A stretch of 10,000 bases of DNA, from NCBI GenBank assembly GCA_016946835.1, contig JACVTC010000100.1, positions 597,501 to 607,500 on the forward strand, written 5' to 3'. Positions within the stretch are counted from its first letter, which is position 1, and each line of letters opens with the position of its first letter. The stretch is from Neocallimastix lanati (nom. inval.). Lineage: Eukaryota; Neocallimastigomycota; Neocallimastigomycetes; Neocallimastigales; Neocallimastigaceae. Below are positions 1 to 9,228 of the stretch, one piece after another. The position numbers and the translations under genes are program-made. Below the pieces are notes generated by a model that was given only the letters and a program-made list of their open reading frames with translations, had not been told where the DNA came from and made no database searches.

Positions 1-3000
1 TTAATTCTTCACAAGCACCACTGGTAAATAATAAATCATTTAATCCATGGGAAAAACCTAAATTCTTGATAACAGAGGTATGCTTTCTAATAGACGACTT
101 TGAATGAATTTGAATTGATGAATTAGGTTCGTCTATTATTAAAGAATATTTAAGATATTCAATTGAATATTTATGATATTATAAAAAATACATATTTTAA
201 TAAAGGATAATAAAAAATTATAATTACTTGATAATTATACAATTATATATATATTATTTCTGATACCAACATCTTAAAAATTTTAATAATGAATCTTCTG
301 CACCAGTAACCAATAAACCCATATCTTCTTTCATTTGGTCACTTTTAATATATGAATTATCTATAAATTTAATAGCTCTAATTTCTTTACCATGAAGATT
401 ATCCTTAATTTAATTTATATATATATATAAATAATTTAATATTTTTTTTTTATTTATTTTTTTTAATATGTAATTACTAATCTTATAATTATATTATTAT
501 ATAAGTAATATTAGAGAAATTAATCATACTTGTAATTTTTCTTCCTTGAATGGCTTTTTAACTTTAATATCTCTAAGGTAAACATATAACTAAAAATATT
601 CCATATAAATTAATAAATTATAAATTTTAATATATTAATATATAATAATCTAATAATAAATAATTTAAAAATTATATCCAATATTATTTGTTTATTTTAC
701 TTTTTCCTTTCTATAGAACGAAAATTGAGCCTTATTTATTGTTTCACTTTCAGTATTAAAATACCATTTTCTATGAGCACCACCACAAGCAATAGACATA
801 ACCTATTATCATTATTAATATTACTGTTATTACCATTTTTTTTTTTTTTATTTTTTTTTTATTTTTAATATGCATAATATTAAAAAAATAATATATGTTA
901 ATGTAAACCTACTTCATATTTCTTATCATCATTATAGACAAAGAAACGCTTTTGGAAAAATCCTAATAAAAGTTTGGTACTATTAACAATGATAATCTAT
1001 ACAAAGAATAACATATAATATATATTATTTATTAAAATTTATATATTAATATTTATTTATTCATTGTTAATATAAAATAATATGGTATAATATGATATAA
1101 TAATATTATTATTATTTATATTATTTAAATCATATAAAATTATACAATAAAATATTTTTTATAATATTGTATAAAAGTAAAACTTACTTTTTCTAACCAT
1201 CCTTTAGTAATTTTTGATTTACCAATTTCCTCAATTTTTATTGGTTCTTGAACTGAAGCATCATCAATTTTATTTAAAACTTTTCCAGTGGCACGAAATT
1301 GAATATAATTACCATCACGACCAGTTGAATAGAAAATAATTGAATTATCGGTACATAAACTTTTATCAATAGTAATACAAGTAATAGCGTCTCTACCATG
1401 GGCACCAGTATATCTATAGATTGGTTCTATGGTCTCATTAGGATCATCATTATTAATTTTATAAACAATAACTGATCCATGTCTGCAGCCTAATAGAAGA
1501 ACATTAAATTCTTCAGAATAAGCTAAACACATAACAGTATTTACAGTAAGTTTAACCTTCTTTTTTGGTGTTACTTTTGGCTAAAAACAAAATAAATCAA
1601 TGAAATAATTAATAAAATTAAATTATATAAAAATAAATATATAAACATTATACAATAAAATATCAAAACTACTTTTTTCTTTTTATTTATTTACTTATTT
1701 ATTATTACTAACTTTTGAAATATCAGAAATATCAATTTCACTCCAAAACATTTCATTATTTATACTATAAGAGAAGAAGTAAATAATATCTATTTAAGTT
1801 TTATAAATATAAATAATTAATAATTTTAGTATTGGTATTTCGTTATTTATAAATATTAAAAAAAAGGAAAAAAAACTAACTTGGATTATTTGATTTTTCG
1901 AAGTAAACATCAAATACTTTTCCTTCATGAGCTTTCCATTTAATCGGCTATTTTTTCATTTTCATTTTCATTTTCATTTTTATTATTATTGAGTTATTGA
2001 ATAATAATAAAAAAATAAAATAAAATAAAATAGAAATAGAAAAAAATAGAAAAAAAAAATAAAAGAAAGAATAAAAAAAATTTTTTTTTTTTTATTTCAA
2101 AAATTCATATTAATAAAACTTTATTATGATATAATTCTTAAAATAATTATTTAAATTCTAATTCAATAATTTACCTTAAATAAATTATCAGGACTTAATA
2201 ACATAACATTACCACTAAGATCACCACTTCCAATAATTTTACCACAATCAGAAACATTCATCATGGAATAATTACAGAAAGTCATATCTTGATGTAAAAC
2301 AGAAGTTTCATTTTTATTTATATCATGTACAAGGAAATAGCTTGATTTTATTGTAAATATATATTAATTAAGATAATAAAAGTAAATATTTAAATAATAA
2401 TAAAAGTAAATATTTACCCTGTATTAGTAACAAATATGCTCTTTCTATCACTAACTTGTGCAAAGTTTCTAATAAATTCTTTCTTTGGTAATGATTCCTT
2501 TATTTTATATTTAATTTCATTATTAATATAAATATTAAGATCAACTGTATATTTCTAAATAATATATTTAATAATAATAGAATAATAAATTAACAACCTT
2601 TAAGGATGGTTCTATATACTTTTCTTGTTCTGGTAATGAAATTTCTTTTATTGCGTTTGATGATTCTTTTAATTTAATATTATATGAAAAAATTAATATA
2701 TTGAAAGTAATTATAATTTTGTTATATTATTAATAAATTCTTTATTAAAACTTTATTAAAAAATTTATTTATTTATCAATTTTATTAAAACTTTATTAAT
2801 AAAATATTTATTTACCAATTCTATTATATTCTAAGTCTTTTAAATCCCATAAACGAACACCAGAATCACCACCACCGGTAGTAATTATATTTTTATTTGG
2901 TGACATGGCAACACACCAGATATCTTTACCATAATGACCTTCCCAACAAGCAGCACATAATTCATTTTTATAATCCCAAATACGACATGTAGTATCTTCA

Positions 3001-3190
3001 GAAACAGTAACAGCATATTTATCAGTCAAAATACAATCCCATATACGAGAAGTGTGACCATATAGAACAATAGATTTTCTTTATTATAATTAATTATATT
3101 TAATAATTAATAATAATGATATTAATAATATTAATAATAATTATAATTATAATATTAATAATATTAATAATTATAATTATAATAGTAATT

Positions 3191-3225
<35 letters not shown>

Positions 3226-3534
3226 TAAAATAGATGTTGTATTAATAAATATAATAATAATAATAATTTTTATAATAATAATGGTTAACATCATGTTTAT
3301 ATATTTTTTAATGCCAACTAATATATAACATACTTATCATTTACTGTCCAGACACGAAGGGTACGATCATCTGAAACTGAACATAATTTTTTACCATCAT
3401 CTGTAAAATCAATAGCAAAAATAACACCCTTAAATTGTATATATTATGTTAATACTTGGAATTAATAAATATGATATATTATAACTTATATATAATAACT
3501 TATATATCAAACTATATAATCTCTAATAATAAAA

Positions 3535-3567
<33 letters not shown>

Positions 3568-5014
3568 CTAATTACTTCATGACCCTTAAATTCTTGAATG
3601 ATAGCACTTTTATTAGATTTATTCAATACATTCCATAAAATAACAACATTAAATACAGTACCAGATGCCATTTTTAAAGTCTTTAATGTATTACCAAAAA
3701 ATTTGGCAGAATAACTTCAAAGAAAAAAATATATATTATTATATTGATTAATTCATATTTAAAATAATAAAATATAATTATTCATTTTAAATATATTTAA
3801 TATATTATTTTTATTTTTTTTTTTTTTTATTATAATATTTACATAATACAATTAATTTCCGAATGTACTTCCAATTTCTTTTCTTTTAAATTAATATCAT
3901 AAACTTCTACAAAATTATGACCTAATGCCAATGCAATATCTGTTGGAATGCTAGAATTTTCCTATATATATATATATTCAGTATATAATGAAGAAATTGA
4001 AATATTATACTTTTTTTTTTTTTTTTTTTATGAAATTACAATTCCTCCATATGTTTAAAAAAAAAAAAAAAAAAAAACTTAAAAAATTACATTTTCAAAT
4101 AAGAATTTAGCATCTAAAATCCAATCTTTTAATTCAATGGATGCCTTTACAGTTAAATTTATATCATATTGGCTAGAATATTTTTAATATTATTAAACAT
4201 AATACAACGAATAAAAAAAAAAAAAATATATATATATATATTATTTTATTTTGTATTAGTAATTTTAAGGAATCAAAGAAACTGAAATTTTTTTTTTTTA
4301 AATATTAGTATTTAAATAATAAAATAAAATAATTACTCATTATTTTTTATAATTTCATATTCAAATATTTTTAATGCTTTTGAACCATAAGCAGCAAGTA
4401 ATTTACAAACATCTGTATTTACTGGAAAATAATAATTATTAAATTATTTTCAATTTAATGTTCTTTTATTAATTATTTTTTTTTTTCAGAATTGGATTTT
4501 ACTAATTTTAAAAAAAACTATAAACAATAAATTATTAATATAATGAATTTTGGAACACTTACTAATTCTAATTCCATGTACTCTACTATGCTGAAAAATG
4601 TTTATAGATTTAAAATTGATACCATTTGTTATATTGAAGAACTGGTTTTTAAAATGAAAAGAAATATATTAAAAAATATATATATATGTGAATATATACA
4701 TTATATAAAAATTAATTTTTTGACATTTCTAATTGAAAGATTAATATTTTAAAAATTTCTAATGTTATCTTTTATAATTAAATTAATTTTTACCAATAAG
4801 TATGGACCAGTTCCTTCAACTAAAATTTGGTCATTGATAAATTGTAAAGATGTAACTTGACTAGAAAACGCCTTTTTCTCAATCTATATAAAAAATATAT
4901 ATATAATAATTATTAGAAAAATTTGGATTTTACGTTAATAATTTATATATTAAAAATGTATTATCTGATTTAAACAAAAAAAAAAAAAAAAGTTTGAATA
5001 GTTACAGTGTACAT
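1..5014 (-). CDS. WDR6/Trm734-like WD40 protein, tRNA 2'-O-methylation cofactor (20 exons, 3' end off window)
   Basis: In animals and yeast this family (WDR6, Trm734/Rtt10) binds the FTSJ1/Trm7 methyltransferase and directs 2'-O-methylation of tRNA position 34. My exons in gene order are 5006-5014, 4794-4883, 4563-4641, 4337-4421, 4091-4172, 3843-3961, 3576-3714, 3334-3428, 2816-3078, 2598-2665, 2418-2554, 2175-2340, 1881-1947, 1713-1789, 1188-1580, 913-996, 701-802, 530-589, 271-403 and 1-132 (partial). They give 2,380 nt, about 793 residues, in one frame with matching phases at every junction. Family landmarks in order: GTGPYL (~26), RVHGI (~53), ASGTVFN (~172), GHEGVIF (~200), SDDRTLRVW (~217), GHTSRIWD (~239), SEDTTCRIWD (~256), GGGDSGVRLWDL (~300), STGRDG (~572), CGGAHRKW (~656), HGKEI (~708), TGAEDSLLKF (~738) and FTSGACEEL at the left edge. 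WDR6 relatives are about 1,000-1,120 residues, so roughly 200-300 C-terminal residues lie outside. Identity is firm; the least certain parts are the 9-nt first exon and the last donor, placed at GTTGGT. Confidence 0.86.
2373..2416 (-). repeat. Tandem 20-nt duplication abutting a splice donor
   Basis: The 20-nt string from 2373 to 2392 is repeated exactly at 2397-2416. The second copy begins, in the gene sense, inside the donor GGGTAAAT of the intron 2341-2417; the first copy lies deeper in the same 77-nt intron. The duplication therefore accounts for more than half of this intron. Confidence 0.75.
2741..2820 (-). repeat. Tandem duplication of about 40 nt spanning a splice donor
   Basis: Copy one (2741-2780) and copy two (2781-2820) share the core tttattaaaactttatta followed by an A/T stretch and a (t)ttatttaYcaat end. 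Copy two contains the exon-intron border of the 263-nt exon, reading ATTG then GTAAAT in the gene sense. Copy one lies inside the intron and reads ATTG then ATAAAT, so its equivalent GT is lost. Confidence 0.7.
3105..3275. repeat. AAT/ATT trinucleotide microsatellite inside an intron
   Basis: This low-complexity block is built of AAT, TAA and ATT triplets and fills most of the longest WDR6 intron (3079-3333). The cleanest run is about eleven TAA copies at 3192-3225. Open frames on both strands here encode only runs of isoleucine with a few Asn, Leu and Val and are artefacts of the repeat. The repeat explains why this intron is longer than its neighbours. Confidence 0.92.
4011..4077. repeat. 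Complementary homopolymer pair T19 and A21 in one intron
   Basis: A run of 19 T (4011-4029) and a run of 21 A (4057-4077) sit 27 nt apart inside the WDR6 intron 3962-4090. In the minus-strand transcript they become U21 then A19 and could pair into a long hairpin that shortens the distance between donor and acceptor. Both runs are directly visible; the hairpin is inference. Homopolymers of this length also vary easily and are prone to sequencing error. Confidence 0.8.
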
Positions 5015-5738
5015 TTTAATTTTTAACCTTTTTAAATAACTAATAAAAAATAAATAAATAAATAAATAAATTTATAAAAACTATAAAATGGTAATTAATT
5101 TGAAATTCTATAATTAAAAATATAAAATTTTATGAATAACAAATATATTTTTTTTATATTTCAATATTTCAATAGTATTAAATTATTCGAAAATTATATT
5201 AAATTATTGATTATAATCCATATATAATCATAAATTTTTTAATTTAAAAATTATTTTTTTACTTAAAAATTTTTTAAAAAAAAAAAAAAGTATATATATA
5301 TGATCTTAATTAAATTACCAATCATTATACAATAAATATATATACCTATTTTTTATTATATATTTGAAATTTTATTAATAATTGAGTTTATTTTTTAAAT
5401 AAAAATAAAAAAAAAATTAAATAAATAATCAATTAAGTAATATTTTTAGTTAACTTGATAATAATTATTATTGACCATTATTTATTTTATGTAATAAAAA
5501 ATCATTATTTACATTAAATTATACATAGATAATAAAATATTATTAAATAAGATAAAATATATATAATAGAAAATAAAAAAAATTATGATATATAACATAG
5601 ATAATAAAACATTTTTAAATAAGAATAAAAAATATTTATTGAAAATAAATTATTATTAAATAAGATAAAAAAATAATAATAATAATATTAATAATAATAA
5701 TAATAATAAAATATTAATAAAAAATAAAAAAAAAAAAA
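5015..5738. other. A/T spacer: WDR6 promoter side and 3' flank of the TerD gene
   Basis: No coding sequence is visible on either strand. The right part must hold the 3' UTR and polyadenylation region of the TerD gene; a sense AATAAA (plus-strand tttatt) lies at 5635-5640, about 100 nt past the stop, but such hexamers are frequent by chance in this composition. The left part must hold the WDR6 promoter. A (TAAA)5 run lies at 5051-5070, just upstream of the predicted WDR6 start, and an A14 run at 5276-5289. I see no convincing TATA or factor site against the A/T background. Confidence 0.6.
5523..5670. repeat. Degenerate direct repeat of about 72 nt behind the TerD gene
   Basis: A block starting acatagataataaaa at 5523 recurs at 5595 with changes, including a following TTAAATAAGA stretch in both. 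A third, partial copy of the internal motif tattattaaataagataaaa lies at 5651-5670. This looks like a decayed tandem duplication in the 3' flank. No function is suggested by the sequence. Confidence 0.6.
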
Positions 5739-8700
5739 TTATGACATATATTCTGATAAAATTATATCTAAATCAGTTGGACGAATATATTGTACACCTT
5801 CAATGCATTTATATGGTAAACATGGTACAAAAGCAATATCTCCTTCAGATAATTCTTTCTCTGATTCAACTAATTTACCATTTCTTGCTTTAACGTGTAA
5901 ATTTATTAAATTATACATGTTTTCTTTTAATGGAAAAAGATAGTAATACAATATAGTACTTAATTCTTTAGAAGAATTTTCAATATTAGTACAACTTTTG
6001 TTTCCAATCATAGTCATATCAACCCATATAATCTCACGAGTTTTACAATCAAATACAACTGGAATAGTTGAAGTATTTTCACAATTAAGATCTAATTTTT
6101 GTTTGATAGTGTGTGGATTAAATAATTCATCACTAGTTAACGATTGTCTTTCCATCCATCCAAATTTGCAATGTTCCATATCTTTAAACATGACGCCCCT
6201 AAATGATATGACACTAACTAAAATATAGCGAGCTCCTTTGGAACAAACGTAATCTGGATCAAAATCAATAAACTCTGCAGCTCCTACTCCATCCACATCA
6301 CCACCATTAACAATATCTCCAGAATGGAAAATTTTGAATGTATTATTTTTAAGTGAAGTATATGAAACATGTCCTAATTTTTCTAAATTTTCATTATATA
6401 TTGCTACTGATAAATCTATATCGATTATAGTATTCTTAGTGTTAGTCCACCAAATAAATAATCTTACCATATTCCCTTTCTTTTTATTTAAAATTTGTCT
6501 ATTATCTTCAATTTCATTTAAATATTTTGATATTCTGTCATTCAATGATTTATTTAATAACTTATCATTTTCTATTTCTTTATTAATCATTGTTCTTTCT
6601 GATATATCAATAGTAGTACTATTAGCTTTTGTTTCTAATTGTTTAATGTGTTCATTATTTATATCTAATTCTTCAATACTTTTAGCTAATTTATCTTCAA
6701 GATCAGAAATTATTTCTTCTCTCTCTGCTTTTGATATTTCTTTATACGATAAATTAAAGCGTGTACCCTTTGAATATGTTTCTAATGCTGAATTAGCATT
6801 TCTTATATCAATTGGAATTAGATGCTTTTTTAAATCTTCATTAATATATATATTATTTAATTTTGGTTTTTCTTCAAAGTGGGCCATTAATCCATGATCA
6901 CAAATATAACATATTTTTTCACATAATTTTAAATCTAATTCATCTTTAACTTTATTTTTTAAGTATAATTTTGTAGTTTTACCTTTAATTAAAAATACTC
7001 TTGCTTTCAATTTTTCATGACGTTTTTGGAAATAACCTTTCATACTAAGCAATACTTTAACAGAAACTTTAGAAGCAATAGTTTCAAAAAAGTCAAGAAC
7101 TTTTTCACTATCTTCAAATTTTTCTATATATTCATCAAGATGTCTTGCAAAGTGACCAGGTCTTTGAACTACAAGTTCTAATGCTTCTTCGTATTTCTTA
7201 TCATGTATAAAATCATTCAATTTTGATTCAAAATTTTGATGATTCTTTTTATATTCTTTAATTTTTATATCTAATTCCATGGATTTAGCTGTCAATTCTT
7301 GGTTTCTTTCGTTGATGATATTCATTTTTAATTTGTCAAAATCGTTTTTATTATATCTATACTTTATATAAAAATCATGCTCTTTTTTGTGGGAATTTCT
7401 TTTTCCTCTAAATCTTGAACGATAAGAATATCGTGGTGGAATTGTAGATATAAAATTCTCTTTTACACCCATGACATTTGATTTAATTTCTTCTGGAATA
7501 TCAAGTTTACTTAATTTATTAATAGAGTCAACAAATAAATAAATATCTCTAGTTTTAATATATTCAGAATTCTTATGTAAGTTATATATACGATTGATAG
7601 TATTGAAGTTTCGTATTTCCCTATCATAGACCTTCTTATCTTTTTTATACCTATATGTTCCAAGCATTTCATCAACTAAATCAGGGTATTGCTTTTTAAA
7701 AGATTTTGGATGAATTCGTTCAAACACTCTTGACCATTTATCTTTATATCTAGCGAAATCTTCAACTCTATTGTTACAAGTATTTAATAAGGCCATAAGT
7801 AATCTTCTTTCCCTATTAGAAAATGATTTAAATTTATCCTTTTTAGAAATTAAAGGACTACCACCAGACATTACAGAAGCTAATCTTAATACATCTGTAA
7901 CAGTAGCATATTTGTTATATAATTTTTCCATTGGAAATTCTTTACAATTAGTTAAAATTATATTAGTAATTACCACAAGATTTTCTTTATTTGGAATAGT
8001 TTCAGGAATATAATTAATAAATTTGTCATAATTAGTATAGTAGATTGTTAAATTATTGATATCACTTGGCGAGATAGCTTCTGCCGAATTCATTAAGTTA
8101 TACATTAATTGATGAAGATCTTCTTCTTTTCCAAGAGTAATATTTTTATATTCAATTCGTGTGGAATCTTCATTTTTTTCATCTTCATTTTTTTCATCTT
8201 TGGTTATTTCATTAATTTTTTCAGTTAAGTGATTTAAATATTTATCATTTTTCCAATATTTTAAAAGAGAAGAAAGGTATATATGAATATCAATTAAACT
8301 AATAGTTTGATCTGGAAAATTTGGATATAAAGGATAGTAATTAACATTTGCACCAACCATTTCTTTTAACCATTCAATAAGGTTTGAAGAAAAAGTATCT
8401 ATTTCTTTCTTATCTAGAGTAGCAGCCACTCTAAATAATTTTTCATCCATAGAATAACCAAGCTTACCTATCATTTTATTTAAAGAGAGAGCATAAGACA
8501 TTTGTTTCTTAATTTTTTCTGTTTCATCTTTCATGATATTTTTTATAGTTGTTATTTTTTCGTTGGAAAGAGCGTTATTTTCATTTTCGTTATTATCTAA
8601 CTCCCCATTAATAAAATTTAAAGTGGAATCACCGATTCTCACTGATACGGAAATTTCATCTTGAATTTCAATATCGTAATCATCCATTACCATATCAAAT

Positions 8701-8831
8701 TCTAAAGTAGAAATTTTTTCCAAAATATTTGATTTAAAAACTTTACAAATATCAGTATCTTTGTCTATAAGAACTTTATTTCTTCTTTTTAAAAGAATTT
8801 TTTGTAATTCCAAACTAATTTGAGAATTCAT
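5739..8831 (-). CDS. Large TerD-domain protein of the bacterial MXAN_6230/SCO0854 type, intronless
   Basis: A complete 1,030-residue frame without introns runs from ATG at 8831, preceded by AAAT, to TAA at 5739. Landmarks that I recognise from bacterial MXAN_6230/SCO0854-family proteins: an N-terminal LLKRRNKVLID stretch (~13), TDVLRLASVMSGG (312-324) with SFSNRERRLLMALL after it, an ERIHPKSF block (~372), QRPGHFARHLDEY (556-568), KGTRFNL (688-694), then the TerD domain from about 789. In that domain are RLFIWW (790-795), DIDLS (804-808), GHVSY (820-824), HSGD (836-839), AAEFIDF (851-857) and FGWMERQ (890-896). The tail keeps NLHVKARNGK. TerD domains bind calcium in bacterial tellurite and stress-response proteins; the function of this large form is not known. 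No signal peptide or membrane segment is seen, so it is probably cytosolic. Residues 695-787 are a coiled-coil insertion, 467-485 are very basic, and I find no complete RING. Family assignment rests on remembered motifs, not a search. Confidence 0.82.
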   Translation of the reverse strand: MNSQISLELQKILLKRRNKVLIDKDTDICKVFKSNILEKISTLEFDMVMDDYDIEIQDEISVSVRIGDSTLNFINGELDNNENENNALSNEKITTIKNIMKDETEKIKKQMSYALSLNKMIGKLGYSMDEKLFRVAATLDKKEIDTFSSNLIEWLKEMVGANVNYYPLYPNFPDQTISLIDIHIYLSSLLKYWKNDKYLNHLTEKINEITKDEKNEDEKNEDSTRIEYKNITLGKEEDLHQLMYNLMNSAEAISPSDINNLTIYYTNYDKFINYIPETIPNKENLVVITNIILTNCKEFPMEKLYNKYATVTDVLRLASVMSGGSPLISKKDKFKSFSNRERRLLMALLNTCNNRVEDFARYKDKWSRVFERIHPKSFKKQYPDLVDEMLGTYRYKKDKKVYDREIRNFNTINRIYNLHKNSEYIKTRDIYLFVDSINKLSKLDIPEEIKSNVMGVKENFISTIPPRYSYRSRFRGKRNSHKKEHDFYIKYRYNKNDFDKLKMNIINERNQELTAKSMELDIKIKEYKKNHQNFESKLNDFIHDKKYEEALELVVQRPGHFARHLDEYIEKFEDSEKVLDFFETIASKVSVKVLLSMKGYFQKRHEKLKARVFLIKGKTTKLYLKNKVKDELDLKLCEKICYICDHGLMAHFEEKPKLNNIYINEDLKKHLIPIDIRNANSALETYSKGTRFNLSYKEISKAEREEIISDLEDKLAKSIEELDINNEHIKQLETKANSTTIDISERTMINKEIENDKLLNKSLNDRISKYLNEIEDNRQILNKKKGNMVRLFIWWTNTKNTIIDIDLSVAIYNENLEKLGHVSYTSLKNNTFKIFHSGDIVNGGDVDGVGAAEFIDFDPDYVCSKGARYILVSVISFRGVMFKDMEHCKFGWMERQSLTSDELFNPHTIKQKLDLNCENTSTIPVVFDCKTREIIWVDMTMIGNKSCTNIENSSKELSTILYYYLFPLKENMYNLINLHVKARNGKLVESEKELSEGDIAFVPCLPYKCIEGVQYIRPTDLDIILSEYMS
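6469..6750 (-). other. Coiled-coil insertion within the TerD protein (residues about 695-787)
   Basis: Between the conserved KGTRFNL block and RLFIWW, where bacterial relatives have only a short link as I recall them, lie about 93 residues rich in Glu, Lys, Asn, Ile and Leu. They start SYKEISKAEREEIISDLEDK and end near EDNRQILNKKKGN. Heptad-like spacing of Ile and Leu, no glycine before the C-terminal end and no proline all suggest a long helix. The reading frame is uninterrupted across both junctions. It could serve for self-association. Confidence 0.7.
8167..8196 (-). repeat. Perfect 15-nt in-frame duplication in the TerD gene
   Basis: The 15-nt unit at 8167-8181 is repeated exactly at 8182-8196. 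It makes a tandem acidic pentapeptide, reading DEKNEDEKNED at residues 212-222. The length keeps the frame. The segment lies in the poorly conserved N-terminal third and probably forms a disordered acidic linker. Exact identity suggests a recent slippage event. Confidence 0.9.
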
Positions 8832-9087
8832 ATTTAATTTATAAAAAGTAAATAAATAAAATCAAATTTAATAAAATAAAAAAAATTTAATATTATTATT
8901 TTTATATTTACTATTATTTTATCTTATATTTATAATTTTAATTATAAATATTTATAAAATAAATAAATTGGTTAAAAAAAAAAAAAAAAAAAGGAAATTG
9001 ATTTTTCTTTTTATATTCATTAAAACAGTAATGATTATAATAATAAATGTATTATTTATGAAAATTTTAATAACTATCATTATAAAT

Positions 9088-9163
9088 AATTTATTACTTT
9101 ACCATTATAAAATTTATTACTTAACCACTATTAAAAAATTTAATACTTAACCATTACTATATA
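9088..9163. repeat. Three imperfect copies of a roughly 26-nt unit
   Basis: Copies start at about 9088, 9111 and 9138. Each follows the pattern aatttaWtacttWaccaYtat followed by a few A/T bases. They differ by a few substitutions and small length changes. The array passes directly into the ATTT microsatellite, so both may come from the same slippage-prone site. Confidence 0.7.
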
Positions 9164-9165
9164 AT

Positions 9166-9228
<63 letters not shown>

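Larger units (their letters stand above)
133..5005 (-). other. Nineteen short A/T-rich GT-AG introns of the WDR6-like gene
   Basis: From gene start to end the introns are 4884-5005, 4642-4793, 4422-4562, 4173-4336, 3962-4090, 3715-3842, 3429-3575, 3079-3333, 2666-2815, 2555-2597, 2341-2417, 1948-2174, 1790-1880, 1581-1712, 997-1187, 803-912, 590-700, 404-529 and 133-270. They run from 43 to 255 nt. All start with GT and end with AG on the minus strand. Donors vary around GTAAAT, GTAATT and GTAAGT, with weaker GTTGTT, GTTAGT (twice) and GTTGGT. Exons are clearly richer in G/C than the introns, which helps place the borders. Several introns carry homopolymers or microsatellites, given separately. 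Confidence 0.82.

Noticed and set aside
1140-1532. A separate 130-residue minus-strand gene beginning at the internal Met
   Set aside because: It is part of the exon 1188-1580; the frame is open upstream to the acceptor at 1581-1582 and continues the WDR6 protein.
2808-3029. A separate 73-residue WD40 gene
   Set aside because: It lies within the exon 2816-3078 and its last residues are read-through into the intron past the donor.
3100-3328. Isoleucine-rich open frames on both strands
   Set aside because: They are translations of the AAT/ATT microsatellite inside a WDR6 intron and have no protein-like composition.
3456-3638. 60-codon plus-strand frame
   Set aside because: It crosses an A/T intron and the minus-strand exon 3576-3714, and consists mainly of Ile, Tyr and Phe from TA repeats and a T run.
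4543-4752. 69-codon plus-strand frame
   Set aside because: It overlaps a well-supported minus-strand WDR6 exon (4563-4641, with the RVHGI motif) and the adjoining introns, and resembles no known family.
5998-6897. Plus-strand frames of 76 and 187 codons opposite the TerD gene
   Set aside because: They are antisense shadows of the long minus-strand frame, which has the conserved motifs.
7771-8013. 80-codon plus-strand frame
   Set aside because: It is an antisense shadow of the conserved TDVLRLASVMSGG region of the TerD gene.
1-8831. Operon or shared transcription of the two same-strand genes
   Set aside because: They are 724 nt apart in a eukaryotic setting, differ completely in intron structure and have no functional link.
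8968-9150. 60-codon plus-strand frame starting in a lysine run
   Set aside because: It translates an A19 homopolymer and the 26-nt repeats; there is no protein-like composition.
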